Part shown: positions 1 to 7,258 of the stretch, piece by piece
How the letters are laid out: every line of letters starts with the position of its first letter
How positions within the stretch are numbered: position 1 is the stretch's first letter
Assembly (NCBI GenBank): GCA_020426065.1
Contig: JAGQQT010000032.1
Location: 1-15,651, forward strand
Length of the DNA: 15,651 nucleotides
Source: Planctomycetaceae bacterium
Lineage (GTDB): Bacteria > Planctomycetota > Planctomycetia > Planctomycetales > Planctomycetaceae
Reading direction: 5' to 3'
The notes under the pieces: generated by a model
What the model was told of the DNA's origin: nothing
The model's database searches: none
What the model saw: only the letters and a program-made list of their open reading frames with translations
Translations under genes and position numbers: made by a program

Positions 1-976
1 TTTCATAGACGGCTGGATCTCCACCATCTGCTTTTTTTACCTTGAGTTTGACAACCGAACCACTCTTGCCACGAATCAGACGCACGACATCCTTCAGTTT
101 CATTTCGACGATATCGACAAACTCCCCATCTTCCTGCCCGACAGCGATAATTTTATCGCCAGTATGGAGTCGGCCATCCTTGTCGGCCGCTCCCCCTTTT
201 ACCACTTCTGCTACTACGGTGAAACCGTCGTCGTATCGCAACTGGGCTCCAATTCCTTCCAGTGACAGTCGCATGTTGATCTGGAAGTCTTCCAGGGTCT
301 GAGGCGACATGTAGCTGGAGTGAGGATCAAAGGAGCGAGTGAGAGCACTCAAATACATTTCCAGAATTTCGTAATCATCGGTCAGACGCAGATTGCTGGC
401 GATCGTCCGATATCGCCGATGTAACTGCTCCCGAGCTTCTTTCAGTTCAGTTTTATCCAGCTTCAGAGCCAGCAGTTCATACTTGATCCGCTTACGCCAC
501 AACTCCTCCCGATCTGCTTCCGTTCCCCAGGAAAGGAGATCCGGGTCAGTGGTAATCTCTTCCTTGCTGGTGAAGTCATATTCCTTATCAATCAACTGAT
601 GAGCCAGAGTCGTCTGTTGCTCAACCAGTTCCAGGTATCGGGCGAAGACATTTTGTGCGAATTCGGTATTGCCCGCTTTGAGTTGATCGTCCAGTTTCTG
701 TTTGCTGGCCGCGAAACTGTCGATGTCCGCCTTGGTGAAGTACAGCTTGTTGGGATCAAGGTCATCCAGGAATCGGGTGAACAATTCCTCAGAAATCCTG
801 TCATCAATCTTGAGCTGGTTGATGTGCGATTTTTCAATCATTTTGCACACCATCCGAGCGGTATCGGCATCGGCTTCACTGGTAGCGACTAACTGCTGGG
901 CTCCAATGGTGCCGGCAATCAGACACACAGCAACCAGAGAGAGCATGGCGACGCGGCGGAAGAGCGGCGATTTCAT
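1..976 (-). CDS. prc: C-terminal processing (tail-specific) protease, partial at the window edge
   Basis: Periplasmic serine protease of the Tsp/Prc (S41) family, which degrades or trims proteins from their C-termini. The 325 visible residues are the N-terminal half. A signal peptide covers about residues 1-26 (MKSPLFRR, then a hydrophobic core ending at GA-QQ). The Tsp N-terminal helical domain follows, with [11 protein letters not shown] near 71-80. The block [11 protein letters not shown] near 215-225 and [10 protein letters not shown] near 238-247 closely match E. coli Prc and lead into a PDZ domain at about 240-315, with the dipping loop R-x-G-D-K-I. The catalytic Ser/Lys region and C-terminus lie beyond base 1. 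The start is ATG at 974-976. An in-frame ATG at 1010-1012 would add 12 residues ahead of the signal peptide; neither has a clear Shine-Dalgarno, and the inner one gives the more normal signal peptide. The gene is divergent from metG. Family assignment is firm; the symbol is by similarity. Confidence 0.93.
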   Translation of the reverse strand, partial: MKSPLFRRVAMLSLVAVCLIAGTIGAQQLVATSEADADTARMVCKMIEKSHINQLKIDDRISEELFTRFLDDLDPNKLYFTKADIDSFAASKQKLDDQLKAGNTEFAQNVFARYLELVEQQTTLAHQLIDKEYDFTSKEEITTDPDLLSWGTEADREELWRKRIKYELLALKLDKTELKEAREQLHRRYRTIASNLRLTDDYEILEMYLSALTRSFDPHSSYMSPQTLEDFQINMRLSLEGIGAQLRYDDGFTVVAEVVKGGAADKDGRLHTGDKIIAVGQEDGEFVDIVEMKLKDVVRLIRGKSGSVVKLKVKKADGGDPAVYE

Positions 977-1232
977 AAGAGATTCCCAGGTAGTAGGTTG
1001 AGGAGAACTCATAATCTGGTGTCGGATTCGTCTTGAGGGACGTTACCCTGGTCCCAGGCGGGCGGCTTTCTGGAAAGTTGACCGTCGAGGAACAGAGCCG
1101 GGAATCTGGGGACGAGACAGCAATGCGGTCGCGTATGGATTCCTCCCTGAATCTGACCTCTCACAATCGTAGCGTCTTACCTGTTTTTCGGCAACACGCA
1201 CTTTTCAGGTCCCCAGTCGGATTCCTGATCCC

Positions 1233-1279
1233 CACCCTGCAGGGTGCAGGGGTCTGTTTTCACCTGCCCCGTTGGCAGG
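1233..1279. promoter_or_regulatory. Palindrome pair upstream of and overlapping the metG promoter
   Basis: A perfect 14-bp palindrome, CACCCTGCAGGGTG, lies at 1233-1246. A second inverted repeat, CCTGCC (1263-1268) and GGCAGG (1274-1279) with a 5-base gap, overlaps the -35 box of the metG promoter. The heptamer GCAGGGT occurs at both 1239-1245 and 1275-1281, 36 bp apart. The location before and across a -35 element suits a protein-binding operator better than an mRNA structure, because the expected transcript starts downstream. The regulator is unknown, and chance in GC-rich DNA is possible. Confidence 0.4.
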
Positions 1280-1300
1280 GTCCGGAACACGCATTACAAT
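1272..1300 (+). promoter_or_regulatory. Sigma70-like promoter of metG
   Basis: The -35 box TTGGCA (1272-1277, 5 of 6 to consensus) and -10 box TACAAT (1295-1300, 5 of 6) are separated by exactly 17 bases. Transcription would begin near 1307, giving a leader of about 28 bases before the ATG at 1335. This position also excludes the longer in-frame metG start at 1272, which would lie on the -35 box. Confidence 0.65.
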
Positions 1301-1334
1301 TCAGCTGGAAACGTTCTTAACTTGCAGGATTCCC

Positions 1335-3368
1335 ATGTCGCGTCGCATCTTAGTTACCGCTGCTTTGCCCTATGCCAACGGGCATATTCACATTGGACAT
1401 CTGGTGGAGTACGTCCAGGCGGACATCTGGGTCCGATTTCAAAAACTGCGGGGGCACCAATGCCTCTACATTTGTGCGGATGATACGCACGGCACCGCGA
1501 TCATGATCCGGGCTCGGCAGGAAGGTCGCAGTGAGGAAGATCTCATTCAGGAAATGAGAGGAGCCCATCTGCAGGATTTTTCCGATTTCCAGATTGAGTT
1601 TGACAACTACGGCAGCACAAACAGCCTGGAAAACAAGGAGCTGTGCAGCCGGATCTGGGTCGCACTGCGGGATGCCGGACTGGTGACCGAGCGGGATGTG
1701 ACCCAGTTATACGATCCGCAAGCGGAGGTCTTTCTGGCCGATCGGTTTGTGAAAGGAACCTGTCCGGTATGCAAAGCCGAAGACCAGTATGGAGATAACT
1801 GTGAGGTCTGTTCATCCACTTACAGTCCGGGCGAACTGATCAATCCACGCTCGACAATCAGTGGTGCCACTCCGGAAGTGCGGACCGCTCCCCATCTGTT
1901 TGTCACGATTGAAAAAATGCATGAGTTCCTGGAGCAATGGACTCAGGAAGGGAATCATCTGCAACCTGAGGTACGCAACTATCTCAGTGGACAGTTTCTG
2001 AAAGAACCACTGCGGGACTGGGATGTCTCCCGCCCCGCTCCCTATTTTGGTTTTGAGATTCCTGATGCCCCCGGTCATTACTGGTATGTCTGGTTCGATG
2101 CCCCCATTGGTTACATCGCTTCCACCTGGCAGTGGTGTAAGGTCCAGGATGAAGGTCTCTCGAAATACTGGCAGAGCAGCGACACCGAAATCCATCACTT
2201 CATTGGCAAGGACATCACTTATTTTCACACGCTCTTCTGGCCAACAATGCTGAAAGTGGCGGGATTCCATCTTCCGACCAAGGTCAACATTCACGGCTTC
2301 CTGAATGTGAACGGGACGAAAATGTCCAAGAGCCGTGGTACATTTATCATGGCCCGCACCTACCTGAATCATCTGGATCCCGCCTGCTTCCGCTATTACA
2401 TCGCTTCCAAACTGTCTGATGGTCTGGACGATATCGATCTCAACCTGACCGAGTTCATCGACAAGGTGAATGCGGACCTGGTTGGAAAACTGGTCAACAT
2501 TGCCAGCCGCACGGCCAAGTTCATCGCCGGAAATTCTCTCAGCGAGAATTATCCGGATGATGGTGGACTGTACGCACAGGCGGCCGAAGTCGGTGACCGG
2601 ATAGCCGAGCAGTACGAGAACCGGCAGTATTCGGCCGCAATGCGTGAGATCATGCAGCTGGCGGAAGTGGCCAACAAGTTTATTGAGGATCACCAGCCGT
2701 GGGTGCTCAAGAAAGATCCGGAGCAGGCCGGGCGACTGCAGGATGTCTGTACGATCGGACTGAATCTGTTTCGCCAGTTGATCATTTACATTCAACCGGT
2801 GCTGCCGGAACTGGCCCGACTCACGTCCGAACTGCTTGGTGAAGAACTGGTCAGCTGGGATCAGAGTAAAACACCCTTGACCGGCACAACCGTGCAAAAA
2901 TATTCCCACATGATGAAACGAATTGAAAAGGAACAGGTTGACAGCATGATTGAAGAAAGTCGTGAAGACGCCACACAGGAACAGGCTCCCCAGGAATGGA
3001 GTGAATCCGCTCAACCACTGCTGGATGAGCCGCTCGCCGACGAATGTGAAATTGACGACTTCGTCAAAGTCGACCTGCGGGTTGCCCGGATTGTGGCCGC
3101 CAATCATGTCGAAGGAGCAGACAAACTGCTCCAGCTCACATTGAGCCTCGGCGGAGATGCTTCCCGCAATGTCTTTGCCGGAATCAAATCAGCCTACCAA
3201 CCGGAAGACCTGATCGGTCGTCTCGTGATTTGCGTGGCCAATCTGAAGCCTCGAAAAATGAGATTCGGACTGAGCGAAGGGATGGTTTGTGCATCAGGAC
3301 CGGGTGGAAAAGAAGTCTTTCTACTCTCCCCCGATTCTGGTGCCCAACCAGGCCAGCGGGTCCACTGA
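1335..3368 (+). CDS. metG: Methionyl-tRNA synthetase with C-terminal tRNA-binding domain
   Basis: Cytoplasmic enzyme that charges tRNA-Met with methionine using ATP; needed for initiation and elongation. It has 677 residues, the usual size of the long, E. coli-type form. Visible features: Rossmann-fold class I signature HIGH at 19-22; a zinc knuckle with C143, C146, C156 and C159 in the arrangement CPVC...CEVC; KMSKS at 329-333; a helical anticodon-binding domain at about 390-540 with the block [10 protein letters not shown]; an acidic linker; and a C-terminal OB-fold (Trbp111/EMAP type) from about 572 to 677, starting [13 protein letters not shown]. Start ATG 1335 is supported by AGGA at 1326-1329 with a 5-base gap and by the promoter at 1272-1300. 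It is followed by a 321-base gap, so it is probably monocistronic. All key residues are present. Confidence 0.98.
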   Translation: MSRRILVTAALPYANGHIHIGHLVEYVQADIWVRFQKLRGHQCLYICADDTHGTAIMIRARQEGRSEEDLIQEMRGAHLQDFSDFQIEFDNYGSTNSLENKELCSRIWVALRDAGLVTERDVTQLYDPQAEVFLADRFVKGTCPVCKAEDQYGDNCEVCSSTYSPGELINPRSTISGATPEVRTAPHLFVTIEKMHEFLEQWTQEGNHLQPEVRNYLSGQFLKEPLRDWDVSRPAPYFGFEIPDAPGHYWYVWFDAPIGYIASTWQWCKVQDEGLSKYWQSSDTEIHHFIGKDITYFHTLFWPTMLKVAGFHLPTKVNIHGFLNVNGTKMSKSRGTFIMARTYLNHLDPACFRYYIASKLSDGLDDIDLNLTEFIDKVNADLVGKLVNIASRTAKFIAGNSLSENYPDDGGLYAQAAEVGDRIAEQYENRQYSAAMREIMQLAEVANKFIEDHQPWVLKKDPEQAGRLQDVCTIGLNLFRQLIIYIQPVLPELARLTSELLGEELVSWDQSKTPLTGTTVQKYSHMMKRIEKEQVDSMIEESREDATQEQAPQEWSESAQPLLDEPLADECEIDDFVKVDLRVARIVAANHVEGADKLLQLTLSLGGDASRNVFAGIKSAYQPEDLIGRLVICVANLKPRKMRFGLSEGMVCASGPGGKEVFLLSPDSGAQPGQRVH

Positions 3369-3437
3369 GGTGGATTTGAAGGTTTTGACTGATCAGGGAG
3401 GACTTGAATTCCTTAACCAGGGGAAAGCTGCTTATAT

Positions 3438-3598
3438 CCCTTCTCCCCCTTGGGGGAGCCGAGTGATTTTATCTCACTGAAGTGAGATATGCCCGAAGAG
3501 CGGATGAGGGGGTCATGATTTGTTGACGGTGAAGTCACATTCTAACATTGCAACGCACAATCCCCTCACCCTGACCCTCTCCCCGGAGGGGAGAGGGG
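3438..3598. repeat. Two inverted copies of a GC-rich REP-like palindromic element
   Basis: The 321-base gap after metG holds two related blocks in opposite orientation. Copy 2 (3560-3598) reads CCCCTCACC, then a hairpin with a 10-bp perfect stem, CCCTCTCCCC (3575-3584) and GGGGAGAGGG (3588-3597), with loop GGA. Copy 1 (3438-3513) is its degenerate mirror: a hairpin CTCCCCC/GGGGGAG (3443-3458) and, further right, GGATGAGGGGGT (3502-3513). Copy 1 is stretched by about 40 bases containing another hairpin, ATCTCACT/AGTGAGAT (3471-3488). Elements with a CCCTCACCC...CTCTCCCC core are common in bacterial intergenic regions. No T-run follows any hairpin, so a simple intrinsic terminator is unlikely. 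No gene is seen in the rest of the gap (3369-3689). Confidence 0.65.
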
Positions 3599-3689
3599 AC
3601 ACTTCTCGGTACTTTTGAGGAACGACGCGGCAAACAAAAATCTCTTCCACTTTCTGGAGGAGTAAGAAAACATCATTGAAGGAATTGTC

Positions 3690-4556
3690 GTGAGCCAGCC
3701 AAAGCATCATCGTGATGAGTATGTGGAGCAGGCTCATTTTTTTCGTTCCTATCGGGAACGTCTCGATGATGACCTGCCCGCCCAGGAAATCCTGCAGGCC
3801 ATTTCGCAGGAGTTGCTGTCCACCACATCACTGCCGATGGCTGTTCAGTTTTTGGCATCGGAAATGATGCTGCATGGAAATATTGCCATTGGGCTGAAAC
3901 GTCTGCCGCACTACTTCACACCCTTCCAGCATTTTGTCATCAAGCAGGCAGAAGAAGACCGGGCCCGTTTTGACATGCGGATTGCACTCGAAATCCTCGA
4001 AAAGGAAGCAGAGTATCTGGGGAGTGAAGCGCCCTCTCCGCAGGGACTGTTTCTGTTTCAGTTTGAATCGATCGCGAGGAACCGGCTGGGATATCAGGAT
4101 GGCTTGCAGGCGATGTCGGGAGATCCAATGTTCAATGCCGACTGGCGGGACTGGATCGGAAAAATCCGGCAGTCACTGGGAGCAGTCGAATTTTCCGAGA
4201 TGATCTATTCCCGTTCCGAGTTCCGCGTGCAGGATGTGCGTCGTCGGAATGACAATCCGGACTACCAGCCAACCTATGCCGTGTTGTTCGGTCTGCACGA
4301 GGGAAGAATCGCCAAAGCAAATCAGGGGCGGGATCCACTCTACATGTTTTCAGCCCTGCAGCGGCACCTGGGTTATCCGAAGGTGCCTCGAATCAAACCT
4401 CGTGCGGGGACCACGCTAGACCCAGCCCTGGAACAGCGTCTGCAGCAACTCGAAGCCCGTTTACGGATTCTGGAAGCGGAACAGTCCGGCAAACTGGATC
4501 TCTCCGAGTTTTATGTGAAGCCGGATCCTTCCCACTTCAAAACGCTGGATGATTGA
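3690..4556 (+). CDS. Protein of unknown function, helical with C-terminal coiled coil
   Basis: I do not recognise this 288-residue protein. It has no signal peptide or membrane segment and is probably cytoplasmic. It is rich in charged and aromatic residues and looks largely alpha-helical; about 30-110 reads as successive helices (for example [20 protein letters not shown]). The segment from about 245 to 265 ([20 protein letters not shown]) is a likely short coiled coil, suggesting oligomerisation. Other blocks that might be conserved are [18 protein letters not shown] (about 121-138) and [20 protein letters not shown] (191-210). The start is GTG at 3690, preceded by AAGGA at 3679-3683 with a 6-base gap; TAA at 3663 blocks longer forms. 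The exported propeller gene follows 72 bases downstream and may be co-transcribed. Coding potential is good; the function is open. Confidence 0.85.
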   Translation: MSQPKHHRDEYVEQAHFFRSYRERLDDDLPAQEILQAISQELLSTTSLPMAVQFLASEMMLHGNIAIGLKRLPHYFTPFQHFVIKQAEEDRARFDMRIALEILEKEAEYLGSEAPSPQGLFLFQFESIARNRLGYQDGLQAMSGDPMFNADWRDWIGKIRQSLGAVEFSEMIYSRSEFRVQDVRRRNDNPDYQPTYAVLFGLHEGRIAKANQGRDPLYMFSALQRHLGYPKVPRIKPRAGTTLDPALEQRLQQLEARLRILEAEQSGKLDLSEFYVKPDPSHFKTLDD

Positions 4557-4617
4557 CGGCTTTCCATTCAGAGACGATGCTGTGTGGTTCTGGTCCGCTG
4601 GTTCTCCTGTCATCGAA

Positions 4618-4622
4618 AAGGA
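4618..4622 (+). promoter_or_regulatory. Ribosome binding site that selects the start at 4629
   Basis: AAGGA at 4618-4622 sits 6 bases before ATG 4629, an ideal distance. The other in-frame ATG, 4623, directly abuts it and is too close, and the GTG at 4584 would lie upstream of it. This favours 4629 as the start of the propeller gene. Confidence 0.6.
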
Positions 4623-4628
4623 ATGCTC

Positions 4629-5591
4629 ATGTTTGCTCCCGTCCGCGTTTTGCTGAGTCTTGTTCTCCTGACATCCTGCTGGGCGGGGATTTGTTCTGCT
4701 CAGGTGAAACATTCCTTCCTGACGGCCGATTCTTCCAAATCACTGATTGCCATTGTGGGTGAAAATGGTGAACTCGAGTGGAGTTACAAGATTGGCCCGC
4801 TGCACGATCTGCATGTGCTGGCCAACGGGAACATCCTGTTTCAGGATACCTGGACACATCTGCTGGAAGTGAATCCTGCCACGTCCAAAGTGGTCTGGGA
4901 GTATCAGGCAGGAAAAGGATCAGGCAAAAAAGTAGAAGTCCATGCCTTTCAACGACTCTCCAATGGCAACACCATGGTTGCGGAGTCGGGAACTTCGCGG
5001 ATTCTGGAAGTCGATCCCCAGGGAAAGATCGTGCATGAAATGCCCCTGCAGGTCAAAGAACCACATCCGCATCGCGATACCCGACTGGTCCGCGTGCTGG
5101 AGAATGGCAATTACCTGGTCTGCCACGAAGGGGAGGGCATTGTCCGTGAATATACCCGGGAAGGAAAAACGGCCTGGGAATATGCGGTTCCCCTGTTCGG
5201 CCAGGAACCTCGCAACGGACACGGACCGGAAGCCTTCGGGAATCAATGCTTCACCGCTCTCCGCCTGAAAAACGGGAATACTCTCATTTCAACTGGCAAC
5301 GGACACCAGGTGATCGAAGTCACTCCGTCTGGAGAAATCGTCTGGTCACTGGCACAAAATGAACTGCCGGACATTCAGCTGGCGTGGGTCACGACGTTGC
5401 AGCAGTTGCCGAATGGAAATCTGGTGATCGGAAACTGTCACGCTGGCCCGGAAAATCCGCAGGTGATCGAGATCACCCGCGATAAGAAAGTGGTCTGGAC
5501 TTTCCATGATTTCAACCGGTTCGGCAATGCTCTTACCAATACCCAGATCCTGACAACAAATGGCGAGAAGGTGAGCGGATCGGTGCGCTAA
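4629..5591 (+). CDS. Exported beta-propeller protein with five NGN repeats (arylsulfotransferase/PQQ-like fold)
   Basis: A 320-residue exported protein. The N-terminus MFAPVRVLLSLVLLTSC is a signal sequence. C17 in LTSC fits a lipobox, but the later site CSA-Q (after 24) also fits signal peptidase I, so lipoprotein or soluble export is undecided. The rest is a repeat of about 47 residues, each with an NGN turn (66-68, 112-114, 159-161, 215-217, 262-264), a strand such as NTMVAESG, and a strand like ILEVDPQGKIVWEY. This is typical of PQQ/WD-like propellers and of the arylsulfotransferase-type families, which share the L-x-NGN-x-L signature. Several histidines sit near the repeats (H59, H62, H105, H146, H148, H166), but I cannot map an ASST active site. 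A sulfatase gene begins 48 bases downstream, suggesting a shared transcript and perhaps sulfated substrates. The fold is likely; enzymatic activity is not shown. Confidence 0.82.
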   Translation: MFAPVRVLLSLVLLTSCWAGICSAQVKHSFLTADSSKSLIAIVGENGELEWSYKIGPLHDLHVLANGNILFQDTWTHLLEVNPATSKVVWEYQAGKGSGKKVEVHAFQRLSNGNTMVAESGTSRILEVDPQGKIVHEMPLQVKEPHPHRDTRLVRVLENGNYLVCHEGEGIVREYTREGKTAWEYAVPLFGQEPRNGHGPEAFGNQCFTALRLKNGNTLISTGNGHQVIEVTPSGEIVWSLAQNELPDIQLAWVTTLQQLPNGNLVIGNCHAGPENPQVIEITRDKKVVWTFHDFNRFGNALTNTQILTTNGEKVSGSVR

Positions 5592-5639
5592 GACGATTCC
5601 CACTCGATAGACCCGGTATTAGGTAAGGGAAAGATAATC

Positions 5640-7100
5640 ATGCGGATGCCATTACTGGTCCTGGTGTTTCTGGCTCTCCTGGGAGCAGAGTCTTCCAGCC
5701 TGGCAGGTAAAGACTCCCGTCCAAACATTGTCTATCTGATGTCGGATGACCAGTGTTTTCATTCCCTGGGGTGCTACGGAGCACCGGGAGCGAAAACGCC
5801 TCATCTGGATCAGCTGGCCCGGGACGGGATCGCCTTCGATCATCATTACGACACAACGGCGATCTGCATGGCCTGCCGGGCGACGGTCATGACCGGCATG
5901 CTGGAATACAAAACTGGCTGCAACTTTGATCGCGGTCCTTTACTTCAGCAGGATTGGGAGCAGTCTTACCCGGTACTCCTGAAAAAGGCCGGGTATCGAA
6001 CCGCCTTTGCCGGCAAATTCGGCTTTGAGGTCGCAACCTCGAAGCAGGCAAAGCCGGGTATGCCAAAAGGGGATTTCGATGTCTGGGCAGGTGGCCCGGG
6101 GCAGACATCCTATGTGACCAGCCAGAATCCCGCACTGGCCCGCTATGCGAAAGAGTATCCTCATTCCACCCTGGCCTACGGTGCGTTTGGAGCGGATTTC
6201 ATACGTGAGTCTGCTCAAAGCGGACAGCCCTTCTGCCTTTCAATCAGTTTCAAGGCCCCCCATCAGCCGGTTACACCGGATCCTCGTTTCAATGAGATTT
6301 ACGCAGGAGCCAGCTTTCTCAAACCTGAAAACTTTGGTCGGGAAAAGGGACTTCATTTTTCTGAGCAGAGCCGCCTGGGGCGTCAATACGAACGGTTTCA
6401 CAGCTGGCATTACAGTGATGATTACGATGGAGTGATGGCTAAGTATTATCAGTTGATCTATGCCATCGATCAGGCCGTGGGAATGATTCGGGCCGCCATT
6501 GAGCAAGCCGGCGTGCAGAACCAGACGGTCGTCATTTTCACTTCCGATAATGGCTACCTGTGCGGGGCACATGGCTATGGTTCGAAAGTGCTCCCCTACG
6601 AAGAAGCCTCCCGAGTCCCGCTGATCATTTTCGATCCGCAGGCTCCAGCAGAGAAAGCGGGAACCCGAATCGCTGCGTTGACGGGGAATGTTGATTTCCA
6701 CCCCACAATCCTCGAACTGGCGGGAATTCCGATTCCAAAACAGGTCGATGGTCGCAGCCTGATCCCGTTGTGGCGGGGGAACGTTGATAAGATTCACCAG
6801 TCCTTGCCACTCATCAATGTCTGGGGGCCAGAGGAAGTTCACAGTCTGGCGGTCGTGACAGAACATGACAAATTCATTTTCTGGCCGTATCAGAATGAAA
6901 CGATCAAACCCGCCGAGGAATTCTATCGTCTGGATCGGGATCCGCTCGAACTGAACAATTGCCTGGATGATCCTGATTCCCGGAGTCAACTGCAGCACAC
7001 ACGCAAAGAATATCAGCACTGGGTCAAGCACTGGCAGCATGAGGGGGTCAAGCGTTACGGCTACGAGGAAATGATCCGCAAATTTGCTCTCGTGCCGTAG
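5640..7100 (+). CDS. Exported S1-type sulfatase
   Basis: Formylglycine-dependent sulfatase of the alkaline-phosphatase superfamily, hydrolysing sulfate esters, most plausibly of polysaccharides. It has 486 residues, normal for the family. The signal peptide is about 1-22 (LLVLVFLALLG, then SSLAG). Metal- and sulfate-site residues visible: D36-D37 in MSDDQ; the modification motif C76-M-A-C-R80, where C76 would become formylglycine; K126 in AGKFG; H208 in FKAPHQP; D303-N304 in SDNG; and H311 and K316 in GAHGYGSK. The modification motif has Ala where the classic form has Pro. The C-terminal subdomain (about 380-486) includes the LINVWGPEEVHSLAVV strand region and is complete. The start is ATG 5640, with a purine-rich AAGGGAAAG upstream. 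It is the last gene of the plus-strand run and is followed by a terminator at 7125. Substrate cannot be told from sequence. Confidence 0.95.
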   Translation: MRMPLLVLVFLALLGAESSSLAGKDSRPNIVYLMSDDQCFHSLGCYGAPGAKTPHLDQLARDGIAFDHHYDTTAICMACRATVMTGMLEYKTGCNFDRGPLLQQDWEQSYPVLLKKAGYRTAFAGKFGFEVATSKQAKPGMPKGDFDVWAGGPGQTSYVTSQNPALARYAKEYPHSTLAYGAFGADFIRESAQSGQPFCLSISFKAPHQPVTPDPRFNEIYAGASFLKPENFGREKGLHFSEQSRLGRQYERFHSWHYSDDYDGVMAKYYQLIYAIDQAVGMIRAAIEQAGVQNQTVVIFTSDNGYLCGAHGYGSKVLPYEEASRVPLIIFDPQAPAEKAGTRIAALTGNVDFHPTILELAGIPIPKQVDGRSLIPLWRGNVDKIHQSLPLINVWGPEEVHSLAVVTEHDKFIFWPYQNETIKPAEEFYRLDRDPLELNNCLDDPDSRSQLQHTRKEYQHWVKHWQHEGVKRYGYEEMIRKFALVP

Positions 7101-7124
7101 CTAAGCAGTACAAATCAAATAAGA

Positions 7125-7160
7125 AAAGCCATCAAATGCAGAGGAGCATTCGATGGCTTT
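7125..7160. terminator. Bidirectional intrinsic terminator between the sulfatase and YTV genes
   Basis: Outer stem AAAGCCATC (7125-7133) with GATGGCTTT (7152-7160), one A/C mismatch, inner stem AATGC (7135-7139) with GCATT (7146-7150), and loop AGAGGA. T-rich sequence follows on both strands (TTTCTCATTT on plus, TTTTCTTATTT on minus), so it can end both convergent transcripts. Confidence 0.85.
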
Positions 7161-7258
7161 CTCATTTAGTTAAACTGTGAAGTTCATCCGAACTTTGCCT
7201 GGCAGAGGAGCTGGCTCGATTCGGGGAAAATCATCAGATTCTTAACTCCTCAAGGAGA

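Larger units (their letters stand above)
1013..1334. other. Divergent intergenic region between the protease gene and metG
   Basis: This 322-base gap separates the two divergent start codons. Its metG-proximal third holds a good sigma70-like promoter and two palindromes, listed separately. In the remaining part, roughly 1013-1230, I see no convincing gene, RNA or promoter. Short open frames there have no recognisable product. A promoter for the protease gene must lie here or inside the metG promoter region, but none stands out. Confidence 0.7.

Noticed and set aside
1263..1279. Hairpin as a metG leader riboswitch or T-box
   Set aside because: It lies upstream of the predicted transcription start and overlaps the -35 box, and there is no T-box sequence.
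1033..1320. Possible small protein in the gap before metG
   Set aside because: The frame overlaps the metG promoter and palindromes, lacks a ribosome site and has no recognisable features.
1812..3107. 431-residue minus-strand open frame inside metG
   Set aside because: It is fully antisense to the conserved aminoacyl-tRNA synthetase and has no recognisable domain.
3443..3597. GC-rich hairpins after metG as its intrinsic terminator
   Set aside because: None is followed by a T-run on the plus strand, and the mirrored arms fit a REP-like repeat better. Rho-type or distant termination remains possible.
6240..7040. 266-residue minus-strand open frame inside the sulfatase gene
   Set aside because: It is antisense to conserved sulfatase motifs, including D303-N304, and has no recognisable product.
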